NCBI GenBank assembly: GCA_021604725.1
Contig: BQJN01000002.1
Span: 1 to 64,000, forward strand
Length of the DNA stretch: 64,000 bases
Reading direction: 5' to 3'
Source: Lysobacteraceae bacterium
GTDB taxonomy: Bacteria > Pseudomonadota > Gammaproteobacteria > Xanthomonadales > BQJN01
A program made the translations under genes and the position numbers. The notes below the pieces were generated by a model that was not told the DNA's origin, did no database searches, and saw only the letters and a program-made list of their open reading frames with translations. Shown here in pieces: positions 8,162-16,965 of this stretch. Position 1 is the stretch's first letter. Each line of letters starts with the position of its first letter.

Positions 8162-10320
8162 GGTTCGGATTGACAGCCAAGTTTGCGTTGACGCTGGTTG
8201 CGCTGGTGATCGCCACGGCGTTGTCGATTAGCGCGCTTTGGTACAACCAGAGCCGGACCGCGTCCACCGACCTTGCCAACATCGGCCTCAACGCGCTGGA
8301 ACAGCAGTCCATGGAGCAAGCCATGGGTGAAGCTCAGATGCTGATCGCGATGCTGGCTGATGCCTTGGTCAACGAAGTCTACTACTACGATATGCAGCAT
8401 ATCGCCGAGTTGGTGACAGCCGTTGATTCCCTGCCAAACGTATCGTATGTGCTGGTATTCGACAGTGAGGGCAAGATCCTGCACGACGGGCAGGAACGCA
8501 TCCCATCGTTTGGTCAGCCGATGACCGATCCATTTGGCGAGACTGCTGCAAACGCTGAGGAAACGGTTCATCAGTGGTCGAGCGACACATTGGATATCGC
8601 CGCGCCGTTGATGCTCGGTAATGAGCGGATTGGCGGTGTGCGTCTAGGTGTTTCACTGCTGCCGTTGGTTCAGGGTGTTCGCGAGGCGCGACTGCAAGTT
8701 GAGCAAGAGACCGCTGCGGGCTTCGAGCGTCACTTCGAATCAGCCATGTTCATGTTGGTGGTGCTGGTGGTGTTGGCCTGCGTTGTCGCTGTCGTTGGAG
8801 CCAGGCAAATGCAACGCCCAATCGCCCGTCTGGTCGAATACGTTTCGCAACTGCAAGCCGGTCATCTGGGCGTCAAGATCGACTCACAACGCAGTGATGA
8901 GATTGGTGACTTGATTCGAGCCTTTTCTTCGATGAGCCAGAACTTGCGGCGAAAGAACCGAAGCATCAGGCACATGGCCTACCACGATAGCTTGACCGGT
9001 TTGCCGAATCGTTTGATGTTCAGGGAACTGCTCGACGAGACCATCGCTGCCGATCGCCTGCGCCGCAGCAATATAAGTTTGCTGTTCATTGACCTGGATG
9101 ATTTCAAGAGGGTAAACGACACACTCGGTCATGACGCCGGGGATGAGATGCTCAAGCAATTCTCTGAACGACTGAAATCTACGGTACTGGGTCGTTTTGT
9201 CGAAGAGAATCCCGAAAACGAGTGTCAGTCCGCAGTGGCACGGCTCGGCGGCGATGAGTTTATTGTGATGCTGGCGGCACCCGATGCACGTGAGTCTGCG
9301 GCCAATTTGGCCAGGCTGTTGCTTTCAGAGTCCAGTGACCCCTACGTCGTTGGCGGCAAAAGTGTATTCATGTCAGCGAGCATTGGAATTACCGTCTATC
9401 CAGATGACTCGGTCACGGCCGATTTCCTGTTGAAAAACGCAGACATCGCCATGTACCACGCCAAGATTCGTGGCAAGAACAGCTTTGCATACTTTAGCTA
9501 TTCAATGACCGCGCAGGCTGACGAACGCTTGTCTCTGGAAAACGATCTACGTGACGCGCTTGACCAGAACCAACTGGAACTGCACTTTCAGCCTATCGTT
9601 AGCATGGAGAGCGGCAAGATTGCGGGCGTTGAGGCCCTGGTGCGATGGCAACACGCAATTCGCGGCGAAGTGCCACCCGATATTTTCGTCCCGATTGCCG
9701 AAGAGTCCGGGCTGATCGATCGGCTTGGCGAATGGGTGCTGGATCGAGCTTGCAACACCTGCAAAGACCTGATCGATGCAGTAGCACCTGATTTCTACTT
9801 TGCGGTGAACCTTTCAGGGCGCCAACTGCGTCGCGCCGATGTCCCAACGATGGTGGCAACAACGCTTGAGCGCTACGACCTCAACCCGAGTCAATTGGTG
9901 TTGGAACTGACAGAGAGTACCCTGCTGGAGGATGAGGAAGCGGCATCAGTCACGCTGCGTGATATACGAGCCACCGGTGCTCGGGTCTTCCTGGATGACT
10001 TTGGTACCGGCTTTTCTGGCTTGAGTCATCTGCGACAGGTGCCTGTTGATGGGGTCAAGATCGATCGCTCTTTCGTCTCTGGTCTGCCCGCTGACCCCGA
10101 TGATGTGGCGATCGTCGCCGCGATCATAGCGATGGCCCACTCCCTGGGCATGACGGTGACAGCCGAGGGCGTAGAAAGAACCGAACAACGTGCCATGTTG
10201 CGTGATCGAGGTTGTGACAGCGCTCAAGGCTTCCTGTTTGGAGAAGCCATGTCGGTCGTCGATTTGCGTCAATGGCTGACCCATAGCGCGCAGCGACAAC
10301 CCGGGGCTGAGATCGCCTGA
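8158..10320 (+). CDS. Membrane HAMP-GGDEF-EAL cyclic-di-GMP protein
   Basis: 720 aa. One membrane helix at ~5-27, a periplasmic sensor segment, a second helix at ~197-217, then a HAMP linker ending in DEIGDLIRAFSSM. The diguanylate cyclase domain has an intact LGGDEF active site (residues 364-368) but no obvious RxxD inhibitory site just before it. The EAL phosphodiesterase domain has EALVRW (~492), VNLSGRQL, LELTES, LDDFGTGFSGL, KIDRSF and AEGVE, that is, all main metal and substrate residues. Both activities may therefore be present. The GTG start overlaps the PhnD-like gene, pointing to a two-gene sensing unit in which the periplasmic protein reports ligand to the membrane enzyme. Confidence 0.92.
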   Translation: MRFGLTAKFALTLVALVIATALSISALWYNQSRTASTDLANIGLNALEQQSMEQAMGEAQMLIAMLADALVNEVYYYDMQHIAELVTAVDSLPNVSYVLVFDSEGKILHDGQERIPSFGQPMTDPFGETAANAEETVHQWSSDTLDIAAPLMLGNERIGGVRLGVSLLPLVQGVREARLQVEQETAAGFERHFESAMFMLVVLVVLACVVAVVGARQMQRPIARLVEYVSQLQAGHLGVKIDSQRSDEIGDLIRAFSSMSQNLRRKNRSIRHMAYHDSLTGLPNRLMFRELLDETIAADRLRRSNISLLFIDLDDFKRVNDTLGHDAGDEMLKQFSERLKSTVLGRFVEENPENECQSAVARLGGDEFIVMLAAPDARESAANLARLLLSESSDPYVVGGKSVFMSASIGITVYPDDSVTADFLLKNADIAMYHAKIRGKNSFAYFSYSMTAQADERLSLENDLRDALDQNQLELHFQPIVSMESGKIAGVEALVRWQHAIRGEVPPDIFVPIAEESGLIDRLGEWVLDRACNTCKDLIDAVAPDFYFAVNLSGRQLRRADVPTMVATTLERYDLNPSQLVLELTESTLLEDEEAASVTLRDIRATGARVFLDDFGTGFSGLSHLRQVPVDGVKIDRSFVSGLPADPDDVAIVAAIIAMAHSLGMTVTAEGVERTEQRAMLRDRGCDSAQGFLFGEAMSVVDLRQWLTHSAQRQPGAEIA

Positions 10321-10484
10321 CAGCGGCTTTTGCGGGCACTATGATCTTGGGCATGAGCGTGACGCCTTTGGCGTGCGTTGCGACCAAACGTGACTTTGCG
10401 CACTCGTCAATTCCGCCCAATTGGCACAACATATCCCTTTGTTAAAGTTCAATATCGGATCATTCGATGCGACGGGAGACGTTC

Positions 10485-11126
10485 ATGCTACGCCGACTAA
10501 TCATTCTCATTACCACGGCCTTGTTTCTCGGTAATGTCAATGCCCAAGAGCCTTATCCGGATCAGGTCTTGATGGCCAAAGCGGTCAAGTCCTACCAGGA
10601 CGGATTCCCGCGTGACACCAGAGACAAGATGCAGCAGGCCGCGCGGTGGGGCAACAAGGATGCGCAACTTACTCTGGCCACCATGTACTACACCGGCGAT
10701 GGGGCCAAAAAGGACCTGAAGACGGCCTATGCCTGGGCTGCACTGGCTGCCGAGCGTGGTGCCAGCAGACCAATGGCTGTCCGCGAGCAGATCGGGTCCG
10801 AGCTTTCGGCTAAAGACCTTGACAAGGCCAAAGCCCTGCACGCCGAAATGCGCGAAGAATACGGTGATCATGCTGCCTTGGTTCGCCGGGAAAGATGGGC
10901 GCGTAACAAGAGAAACAGCGTGACCGGTTCACGCGTTGGTTCGGGCGCCAACACGGTACGAATCTATGAAAAGAGCGACCAGGGCGGTGTTGGCAATACG
11001 CCGGAGGCCACCGGCACTAGTTATCGCGAACATCTGGACTCCTACGTGCAGGAGCTCCGCGATGTAGTCACTGAAATTGACTACGGCGATCTGGAAGTGA
11101 TTGAGCCGGAGAGTAATTCTCAATAG
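10485..11126 (+). CDS. Secreted Sel1-repeat protein
   Basis: About 213 aa. A signal peptide (MLRRLIILITTALFLGNVNA) is followed by a short helical stretch and one clear Sel1-like repeat (GNKDAQLTLATMYYTGDGAKKDLKTAYAWAALAAERG). The C-terminal third is polar and low in recognisable structure. Sel1 repeats form alpha solenoids that bind other proteins; the partner is not evident. ATG 10485 is chosen because GGGAG lies just upstream; the track start 10467 would add six residues. It stands alone after the GGDEF-EAL gene, 164 bp away, and converges on the gene at 11234. Confidence 0.75.
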   Translation: MLRRLIILITTALFLGNVNAQEPYPDQVLMAKAVKSYQDGFPRDTRDKMQQAARWGNKDAQLTLATMYYTGDGAKKDLKTAYAWAALAAERGASRPMAVREQIGSELSAKDLDKAKALHAEMREEYGDHAALVRRERWARNKRNSVTGSRVGSGANTVRIYEKSDQGGVGNTPEATGTSYREHLDSYVQELRDVVTEIDYGDLEVIEPESNSQ

Positions 11127-11233
11127 CCGATGGTGGCTATCCGAAGCCTGTCGGGATACAAGGACGTATCACTTGATTGAAGATGCGCAGTTTTCAGATC
11201 AGGGTGACACGAGGTCGCCTTGATCTTGCCGAT

Positions 11234-13405
11234 TCACGGCTCGGCGCTATCGTTGAAGATCAAGTCAAACTCGCCCAACCAGTGTTGCAATAAATTGCTG
11301 AGCGCTTGTGGTGCTTGTGTTGTCGCGCCGCCGCCGGCCTGATTGACTGTGTTTACGCCATGGCAACCGTCGCAAACACGTATCTCACCGGCCTGGAATG
11401 TAATCCAATAGCGCTCTCGAACGACCGGCTCACCATCCGCGGCGGTGGTTTGCCATGCCATTGCGCGGCGCGCTGGTACAAACAGCGCAACAGAGCCATC
11501 CGCAGCGACCGGCTGACTGCCCAGCGGGGCTGACGGGTCAACAGGAGGGTTATGCATGGTCGCCACCGGGTCATGCAATTCGTGTGCGATGACACGACGG
11601 CCAGGGCTGGGGTCATCTACGCCACCGATGCCGCGCGTCTGGTCGCCCTGGAAAACCTGCATATCAGATACGGTGTAAACCGTGCCGCCAGCGCCGATAG
11701 TGCTGTGGCTACTGCCAGCAACCTGCAAATTAAAGGGCTGTTGGCGATCGGCGTCATCGCGGGCAGTAACATCTCGTACCGCTAAAACGCCCAGCTGGTT
11801 GGCGCGCAGCCAGTTGCTAAAGCTCACCGGGTCGATGCCGAGGTCAGCGAACAGTTGTTGATCCTGCGGCTCGATCTGATCCTGCGTATCGGGTGCGATC
11901 GATCGGGCAACGACTTCGACCGGGCTCAGTTCCCACAATGGACCGGTGTAGCTGACCAGAACATCTGGATCGTAGTAAGAGATGGTCTCAACGATGCCAC
12001 TGGTCAGTTCAGTGCCTGGAACACGATAGCCACCGGATTGATCCAGCCAACGCAAGCGGAAATCGTACCTGGGATCAGGGTTTGCACGCGTGCCATCATT
12101 GTTCGCGCCTCGAGTCTCGGCGGTATGGGCTGCCAGCCAGTGTCCTGTGCTCAACACCAGAGGGTCGCGAAAATGTCCCGGGTGTCCTGGCGGTGGCGTA
12201 TCACCGTCACCTACCACGGTGTTGGAAAGGGGGTCGGTAATGTAGGTAACGACGGCATCATCAGGGTTGGCACCGAGCTCGCCATTCAAGCCGATAATCA
12301 TTCCTGATGCATGTGTGTTGAACTCGGGGGCGTCAACGCCAATAAAGTAGCCAGGTTGCGCCGGGTGTTCCTGAATTTGAAACATGTTCAAGATCGAGTT
12401 CGGGTTGGTGCGGCCGGAAACAGAGGCGATGAATTCCGTCAAATTGTTGTCGTCGTTCAATGACCGGTTGAAATAGGTATGCAGCTCGTGGCGACCCAAA
12501 TGGTTTAGCACCTCCTCGGCTGTACCATTTTGATTCAACTGCCAAGGGAAGAAATGGTTGATGGTATGGCCTTCGAGGTTGGTGCCAGCCAGGGCGCCTG
12601 TTTCGGATGGCCGAGGCTCAGGAAATACCTCGTAGGTGGTTTCGCTCACCGCGGCGTCAGCTTCCTCGGAAGCATAGTCAAACGTGCCATAGGGATTGCC
12701 GTCATAAGCCTGCTGGTCGCGCTGCAGATGATCCCAGCGCGTAAAAATCACGCGTCCAACGCTATCGATGATTGGATCGAAGGAGCCTGATGGCGAATGC
12801 TGCAACAAGAACAGGTCGCCGGACTGCGGATCGAGGCTCCAAAGCCCGGTGTTGGTCTGCGTTGATTCGTACTCATCGTGTTGAGGGTACAAATGGCGAC
12901 GCCCGTCCCGAGGGCGGTCAGAGACAAAGATGATGCGGCCATCGGAGGCATAGACAGGGGCAACGTTGTTGTAGTCGCTTGGCTGGTTGGCGACCGGCGT
13001 GATCGATACGGTCTCGCCTTGTCCAAAGCCGGTGATTTCGTAAATTTGCCAGTAGTATTGTTCCCACTCAAACTGTTCCGGTGCGCCGGTGACCATGGAA
13101 AACAGTGCTTTTGTTCCCGACCAGTGCACTGCCGGGTCGCGAACCGCAATGGCATTGTCATCCTGGTGGCCGACCACGCCGAAGCCCGCTTCAGCCGTCA
13201 GATTTCTGGTGGTGCCGTCGCCATAGCGAATCCACAGATCTCCGCCTCGGCCAACCGCGCCCATGGCTCCCGAATGGTTTGCAAAGGTCGAGCCAATGGT
13301 GGCGAAGTCATCGGCGATAGGGAACTGGGTCACGAACATCACCGGGTTCGGTTGCCCCGATCCCGCCAGTAAGGCACTGGCCAGCAAGCAGGTGGAAATC
13401 ATCAT
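11234..13405 (-). CDS. Exported beta-propeller protein with heme-c motif
   Basis: About 723 aa. A signal peptide (MMISTCLLASALLAGSG) is followed by TolB/WD-like blades such as NVAPVYASDGRIIFVSDRPRDG and IDSVGRVIFTRWDHL, and close to the C-terminus by CDGCHG, a CxxCH site for covalent heme c. The layout resembles the propeller-plus-heme proteins annotated as hydrazine-synthase-alpha-like in many non-anammox bacteria. That name does not imply hydrazine chemistry here. Periplasmic redox or binding work is inferred. I place the start at 13405/13402, where the signal peptide begins, since the longer ORF (13480) has no signal at its N-terminus. No partner oxidase is adjacent. Confidence 0.75.
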   Translation of the reverse strand: MMISTCLLASALLAGSGQPNPVMFVTQFPIADDFATIGSTFANHSGAMGAVGRGGDLWIRYGDGTTRNLTAEAGFGVVGHQDDNAIAVRDPAVHWSGTKALFSMVTGAPEQFEWEQYYWQIYEITGFGQGETVSITPVANQPSDYNNVAPVYASDGRIIFVSDRPRDGRRHLYPQHDEYESTQTNTGLWSLDPQSGDLFLLQHSPSGSFDPIIDSVGRVIFTRWDHLQRDQQAYDGNPYGTFDYASEEADAAVSETTYEVFPEPRPSETGALAGTNLEGHTINHFFPWQLNQNGTAEEVLNHLGRHELHTYFNRSLNDDNNLTEFIASVSGRTNPNSILNMFQIQEHPAQPGYFIGVDAPEFNTHASGMIIGLNGELGANPDDAVVTYITDPLSNTVVGDGDTPPPGHPGHFRDPLVLSTGHWLAAHTAETRGANNDGTRANPDPRYDFRLRWLDQSGGYRVPGTELTSGIVETISYYDPDVLVSYTGPLWELSPVEVVARSIAPDTQDQIEPQDQQLFADLGIDPVSFSNWLRANQLGVLAVRDVTARDDADRQQPFNLQVAGSSHSTIGAGGTVYTVSDMQVFQGDQTRGIGGVDDPSPGRRVIAHELHDPVATMHNPPVDPSAPLGSQPVAADGSVALFVPARRAMAWQTTAADGEPVVRERYWITFQAGEIRVCDGCHGVNTVNQAGGGATTQAPQALSNLLQHWLGEFDLIFNDSAEP

Positions 13406-13540
13406 AGTCAACAATCCGTGCTGGAATCTGCGTTCAAGGCTAATGCCGTGATGACACTGGTATCGTGATGTGCCCCGCAAAAATCAAACAAGTACACATG
13501 TGCGAATTGCCTTCGCCTTCGAATGTGGCCATAACGCTCC

Positions 13541-13990
13541 ATGTCATCCGGGCCGTTCCACTACAGTGATCCCGGACCGTTCCAATACTTTCATCCTTGG
13601 GCCGTTCTAGTTCGTCATCCCGGGCCTGACCCGGGATCCAGAAGCGCGTTGCGCCTTGAATTGGATAGAGCGCGTCCACAGTTTACGTTTCTGGACCAGC
13701 TCGACCGGTCCACGGATGGACCGGCATTTTCAAGCCATTGAAAATGAAGAACTTTCATAACCACGCTTCTGAAAGTTCGTGTCCGCGTTAGCCATGGATG
13801 GCTAATCGTGGACGACCTCTAGATAAGCACAATGAGAATATGAGGTATATGAGGTCGCGTTGCGACTTCTAAGATAAGAACGATTTAGGGAATTTTACCT
13901 TTCGGTTTCCAAAGCAGCCCAGGGGGCTGCCTCATCCCCCTCCTTCTCTCATTGTTCATCCTTCTTCTCGCGACAGCGGGCTTTCAGATG
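13541..13990. repeat. Repeat block left of the DUF3313 gene
   Basis: This gene-free stretch (part of the 13406-14118 gap) holds, in order: copies of the CCCGGG...CCCGGGATCCAGAAGCGC repeat (13541-13660), a two-hairpin element whose first stem is AACTTTCA/TGAAAGTT around the loop TAACCACGCTTC (about 13745-13775) and whose second is TTAGCCAT-GG-ATGGCTAA (about 13787-13806), and a CACAATGAG-family element (13828-13955). The same CCCGGG and CACAATGAG units recur in the same order on the other side of the next gene. Confidence 0.8.
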
Positions 13991-14118
13991 CGTCAGCAAT
14001 ACTGGCTCCCAAAGATGGATTCCCGGTCAAGGCGGGGTGAAGCGAACCAAGGGCGAATGCCCAATTGCGAAGTATTCTGTACTATCTGTCTTTGTCGATG
14101 AACCTGCGGAGTCTGTTT

Positions 14119-14796
14119 ATGAACGCCAATGTTTTTAAGCCAGCGACGGCATTGCTGGTGGTAGCTGCCTTGAGTACGTCTGTCTGGGCGTCATCGCCGA
14201 ATCTGCCGCAAACCACGGCAGAAGGGCTGGTGCGTGTCGATAGCCAGCGAATCGAAGCGCTCTATCACGATCCGGACGCTGACCTGACCCACTACACCGC
14301 CATTCGCGCGCTGGCGCCTCAGGTCAAATTTAAAAAGAACTGGTTGCGGGACACTAACCGTGGCTCCTTGCGTCGGGTCACCCATAGCGACATGGAACAG
14401 ATACGGGCTGACGTCGAGGCTGTTTTAGCCGAAGTGTTCACCGCCGAGCTTGAGAATCAGGATCGCTTCGAAGTGGTGACGGAGCCGGGTGACAACGTGC
14501 TGGATCTGCAAGTGGCAGTGATCGATCTGGATGTGAATGCGCCGGATGTGAACACCATCAGCAACATTCGTACGTTTACCAAATCTGCAGGAACGGCAAC
14601 GTTGATCATCGAAATGGAGGACTCAACGTCGGGAGATCTATTGGTGGTTGCCGCCGATCGTCGTGAGGCGCGTGATAATTTGCACATGGAGTGGGCAACC
14701 AAAACCTCGATTTCGGCTGAAGCTCGCCGCTTGTTCAAGCGCTGGGCAGACCTGCTGATTGCGGCATTGCGCGAAGTGCCATCAGCGACCGACTGA
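14119..14796 (+). CDS. DUF3313-family exported protein
   Basis: About 225 aa with a signal peptide (ATALLVVAALSTSVWAS). The body matches the DUF3313 pattern: GLVRVDSQRIEALYHDPDADLTHYTAI, VKFKKNWLRD, a central VLDLQVAVIDLDVNAPDVNT, and a helical C-terminus with RRLFKRWADLL. Members are periplasmic or lipoprotein-like and of unknown role; no lipobox cysteine is seen here. ATG 14119 is preceded by GGAG at a good distance, unlike the track start 14065. The gene stands alone, between two blocks of the same dispersed repeats in the same order, which could mean it moved as a cassette. Confidence 0.8.
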   Translation: MNANVFKPATALLVVAALSTSVWASSPNLPQTTAEGLVRVDSQRIEALYHDPDADLTHYTAIRALAPQVKFKKNWLRDTNRGSLRRVTHSDMEQIRADVEAVLAEVFTAELENQDRFEVVTEPGDNVLDLQVAVIDLDVNAPDVNTISNIRTFTKSAGTATLIIEMEDSTSGDLLVVAADRREARDNLHMEWATKTSISAEARRLFKRWADLLIAALREVPSATD

Positions 14797-14859
14797 GCCA
14801 GCGCTCACCAAACGAAAGATAGATTCTCGGTCAAGCCGGGAATGACGGTGTTGACACGT

Positions 14860-15120
14860 CGTCCCGGGCCGTTCCAATACTTTCATCTTGGGCCGCTCTA
14901 GTTCGTCATCCCGGGCTTGACCCGGGATCCAGAAGCGCACTGCGCCCCAAAACTAAATAAGCACAATGAGGATATGAGGTTAATGAGGTCGCGTTGCGAC
15001 TTCTAAGACAAGTTCCTCGGAAGAAAGAACTAGAGTCCGGTTGGTTTCCAAGCAGCCCAGCCGGGCTGCCTCATCCCCCTCCTTCTCTCATTGTTCATCC
15101 TTCTTCTCGCGACAGCGGAT
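14860..15120. repeat. Repeat block right of the DUF3313 gene
   Basis: Most of the 14797-15122 gap. It holds a CCCGGG...CCCGGGATCCAGAAGCGC repeat (about 14868-14945) followed by a CACAATGAG-family element (14962-15094). This is the same order and orientation as in the left block. Within the CACAATGAG element, TCGCGTTGCGA and a CAGCCC...GGGCTG hairpin sit at matching places, while the sequence between them has diverged. Nothing coding is seen. Confidence 0.8.
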
Positions 15121-15122
15121 GT

Positions 15123-15515
15123 TCAGTCCGGGAACTGCTCACAATGGCCGTAAATCGAAAACGTGTAACCGTCACCGGTAATCGACATGGTCAAGTTTCC
15201 ATCCTCAGCAGCGATCGCGCCGGACCAGGATAGAACGCCGTCAGCGCCGGCGATCAGCCATCCACCTTCCGGGCTCTCCGAATATTCGATTGGCGTGACC
15301 CTATCAATGCCAAGCGCGGTGATCTTCTTGGCTTTGAGATCGACCTTGGCGAAGCTGGCCAGGCCAATTTCCTTGGGCAAAGCGGCGTCACAGCCGTCGA
15401 TCTCGTCACATTCGAAGACATGACGCGGAGCGCAAATAAATGGCTCATCGCCGTTCAAGGCAGCGAGGCTGGTCATCGGCAAGGCAAAGGCAAGTAGCAA
15501 TACGGGGAATTTCAT
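15123..15515 (-). CDS. Small exported protein of unknown function
   Basis: About 130 aa. Signal peptide MKFPVLLLAFALPMTSLAA, then a compact mature part with four cysteines (FICAPRHVFECDEIDGCDA near the start and GHCEQF at the end) that could form disulfides in the periplasm. I do not recognise the family. AAAGGAG lies 6-7 bases before ATG 15515, deciding against the ATG two codons earlier. It starts only 11 bases after the stop of the gene at 15527, so the two form an operon on the minus strand. Confidence 0.72.
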   Translation of the reverse strand: MKFPVLLLAFALPMTSLAALNGDEPFICAPRHVFECDEIDGCDAALPKEIGLASFAKVDLKAKKITALGIDRVTPIEYSESPEGGWLIAGADGVLSWSGAIAAEDGNLTMSITGDGYTFSIYGHCEQFPD

Positions 15516-15526
15516 CGACATCTCCT

Positions 15527-15994
15527 TTAGCTAACGGTGTAGCCACGACCTTCGAGACAAACCTTGTTGGCTGCGTCGAATGACGATTGCATTTGTTGAT
15601 ACCAGGCCCCTGTTTGTTGGTTGTACTGGTTTTGCTGGGCGCTTTTGGCCGCGTATTCACGTTGGCGCCGAACGCCGCCAACCAAGCCGCCGATGGCTGC
15701 GCCTTTCCAAGCGCCGTCACTACCGTCCACGATGCCGCCGATGATGGCGCCACCAACTGCGCCACCTCCCGCACCGGCGGTCTGCGGTGGGCCACCGGTG
15801 GAAGGACCAGGCGGGGCGGGTGGTGGGTTATGCGGGTCGTAGCCGGACTGGCTTACCGCCCAACCATGACATTGTGCTTGATCTTGTGCTTGTTGTTCGG
15901 GCGATTGACCGTTGGCCGGGTAGACATAGACGGCGGCGAAACTAGCCGACGCTGTGGCCAACAACAATACAGAAACTAATGCGAGCTTGTTCAT
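15527..15994 (-). CDS. Exported glycine-zipper protein
   Basis: About 155 aa. Signal peptide MNKLALVSVLLLATASASFA, a proline-rich linker (NPPPAPPGPSTGGPP), a glycine-zipper stretch (GGGAVGGAIIGGIVDGSDGAWKGAAIGGLVGG, residues ~74-105) that can insert in or pack against a membrane, then a Gln/Tyr-rich C-terminus. This resembles YMGG-type or Gly-zipper proteins of the cell envelope. The longer ORF from 16078 has no signal, so the start at 15994 is used. It is the first gene of the two-gene operon with the 15123 gene. Confidence 0.78.
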   Translation of the reverse strand: MNKLALVSVLLLATASASFAAVYVYPANGQSPEQQAQDQAQCHGWAVSQSGYDPHNPPPAPPGPSTGGPPQTAGAGGGAVGGAIIGGIVDGSDGAWKGAAIGGLVGGVRRQREYAAKSAQQNQYNQQTGAWYQQMQSSFDAANKVCLEGRGYTVS

Positions 15995-16112
15995 ATCGAT
16001 GTCCCCAAGAATGGAAGGAAACGCGAAAAAGGCGGTGCGAATCCGCCCTATTATTTCAGCTGTTACACTTGTCCCCACACATACTAACTAATGGTCTACG
16101 GAGACGCCAATA

Positions 16113-16898
16113 ATGAAAAGATTGATCGTTAGCGTGTTGTTCCTCAGCGCAACACAGCTGTCAGCGCAAACGGTTTATGACACCACGTTCGGTATTAGTG
16201 GGGGCGTTTTCTTCCCGGAATTGGACACCGTGCTGCGTGTTGATGACGGCGATTCCGACCTTGGCACCGAGGTATCGCTTGAGGGTGATCTGAGGTTTGA
16301 TAGCAGCGACCAGATTGCGCGTTTCGAACTGTTTTGGCGACCCGCGCAGAAACACCGAATCAGTATGGAGTACTACGCAATCAATCGAGACACCAGCTGG
16401 GTGCTGGATGCCGACTTGGAGATTGGCGAAACAGCTTACCCGGTCGGCACGCAAGTGAGCTCCAATTTTGATACCAGAATCATTCCATTTATTTATGAGT
16501 ATTCGGTCTATCAGACAGCAGATACAGAAGTGGGTCTTGGCGGCGGGTTTCATTGGATCGATCTGGAGTTCGGGATTCGCGCATCGGGCACGTCATTGGA
16601 AGAGTTTTCTAGTGTCAGTGGCCCACTGCCCCTGGTGGGATTCAGCGTTGATCATCGGTTTGCCGAGCGCTGGATGTTTCGCGGAACACTGCAGGCGTTT
16701 AGCGCATCGGTCAACAAGATCGATGGAACCATCGTCTCTGCCAGAGCCGGCGTAGACTATCAATTCACTCCGACGTTTTCGCTGGGTCTGGGGTATGATT
16801 TGTTCGACCTTGACGTCGAACTGCGAAAGAACAGCTGGAAGGGTCGGGTCAGCTACGATTACAACGGCTTTAACCTTAGAGCGGCACTAACTTGGTAG
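16113..16898 (+). CDS. Outer-membrane beta-barrel protein
   Basis: 261 aa. Signal peptide MKRLIVSVLFLSATQLSAQ and then regularly spaced amphipathic strands ending in an aromatic residue (LRAALTW), as in small 8- to 10-strand barrels of the OmpW/OmpA-barrel type. FRGTLQAFSASVNKIDGTIVSARAGVDYQFTPTFSLGLGYDLF shows the alternating pattern well. No periplasmic domain is attached. Its role is unknown; no transport partner lies beside it. It is divergent from the glycine-zipper operon, with a ~118-bp gap that must hold both promoters. Confidence 0.8.
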   Translation: MKRLIVSVLFLSATQLSAQTVYDTTFGISGGVFFPELDTVLRVDDGDSDLGTEVSLEGDLRFDSSDQIARFELFWRPAQKHRISMEYYAINRDTSWVLDADLEIGETAYPVGTQVSSNFDTRIIPFIYEYSVYQTADTEVGLGGGFHWIDLEFGIRASGTSLEEFSSVSGPLPLVGFSVDHRFAERWMFRGTLQAFSASVNKIDGTIVSARAGVDYQFTPTFSLGLGYDLFDLDVELRKNSWKGRVSYDYNGFNLRAALTW

Positions 16899-16965
16899 AG
16901 CGGACTCCGTCTAGCTTCCCTTGCTATGATTGAGTCTCGTTCGATTGGCTAAATTCGCGAAACCC

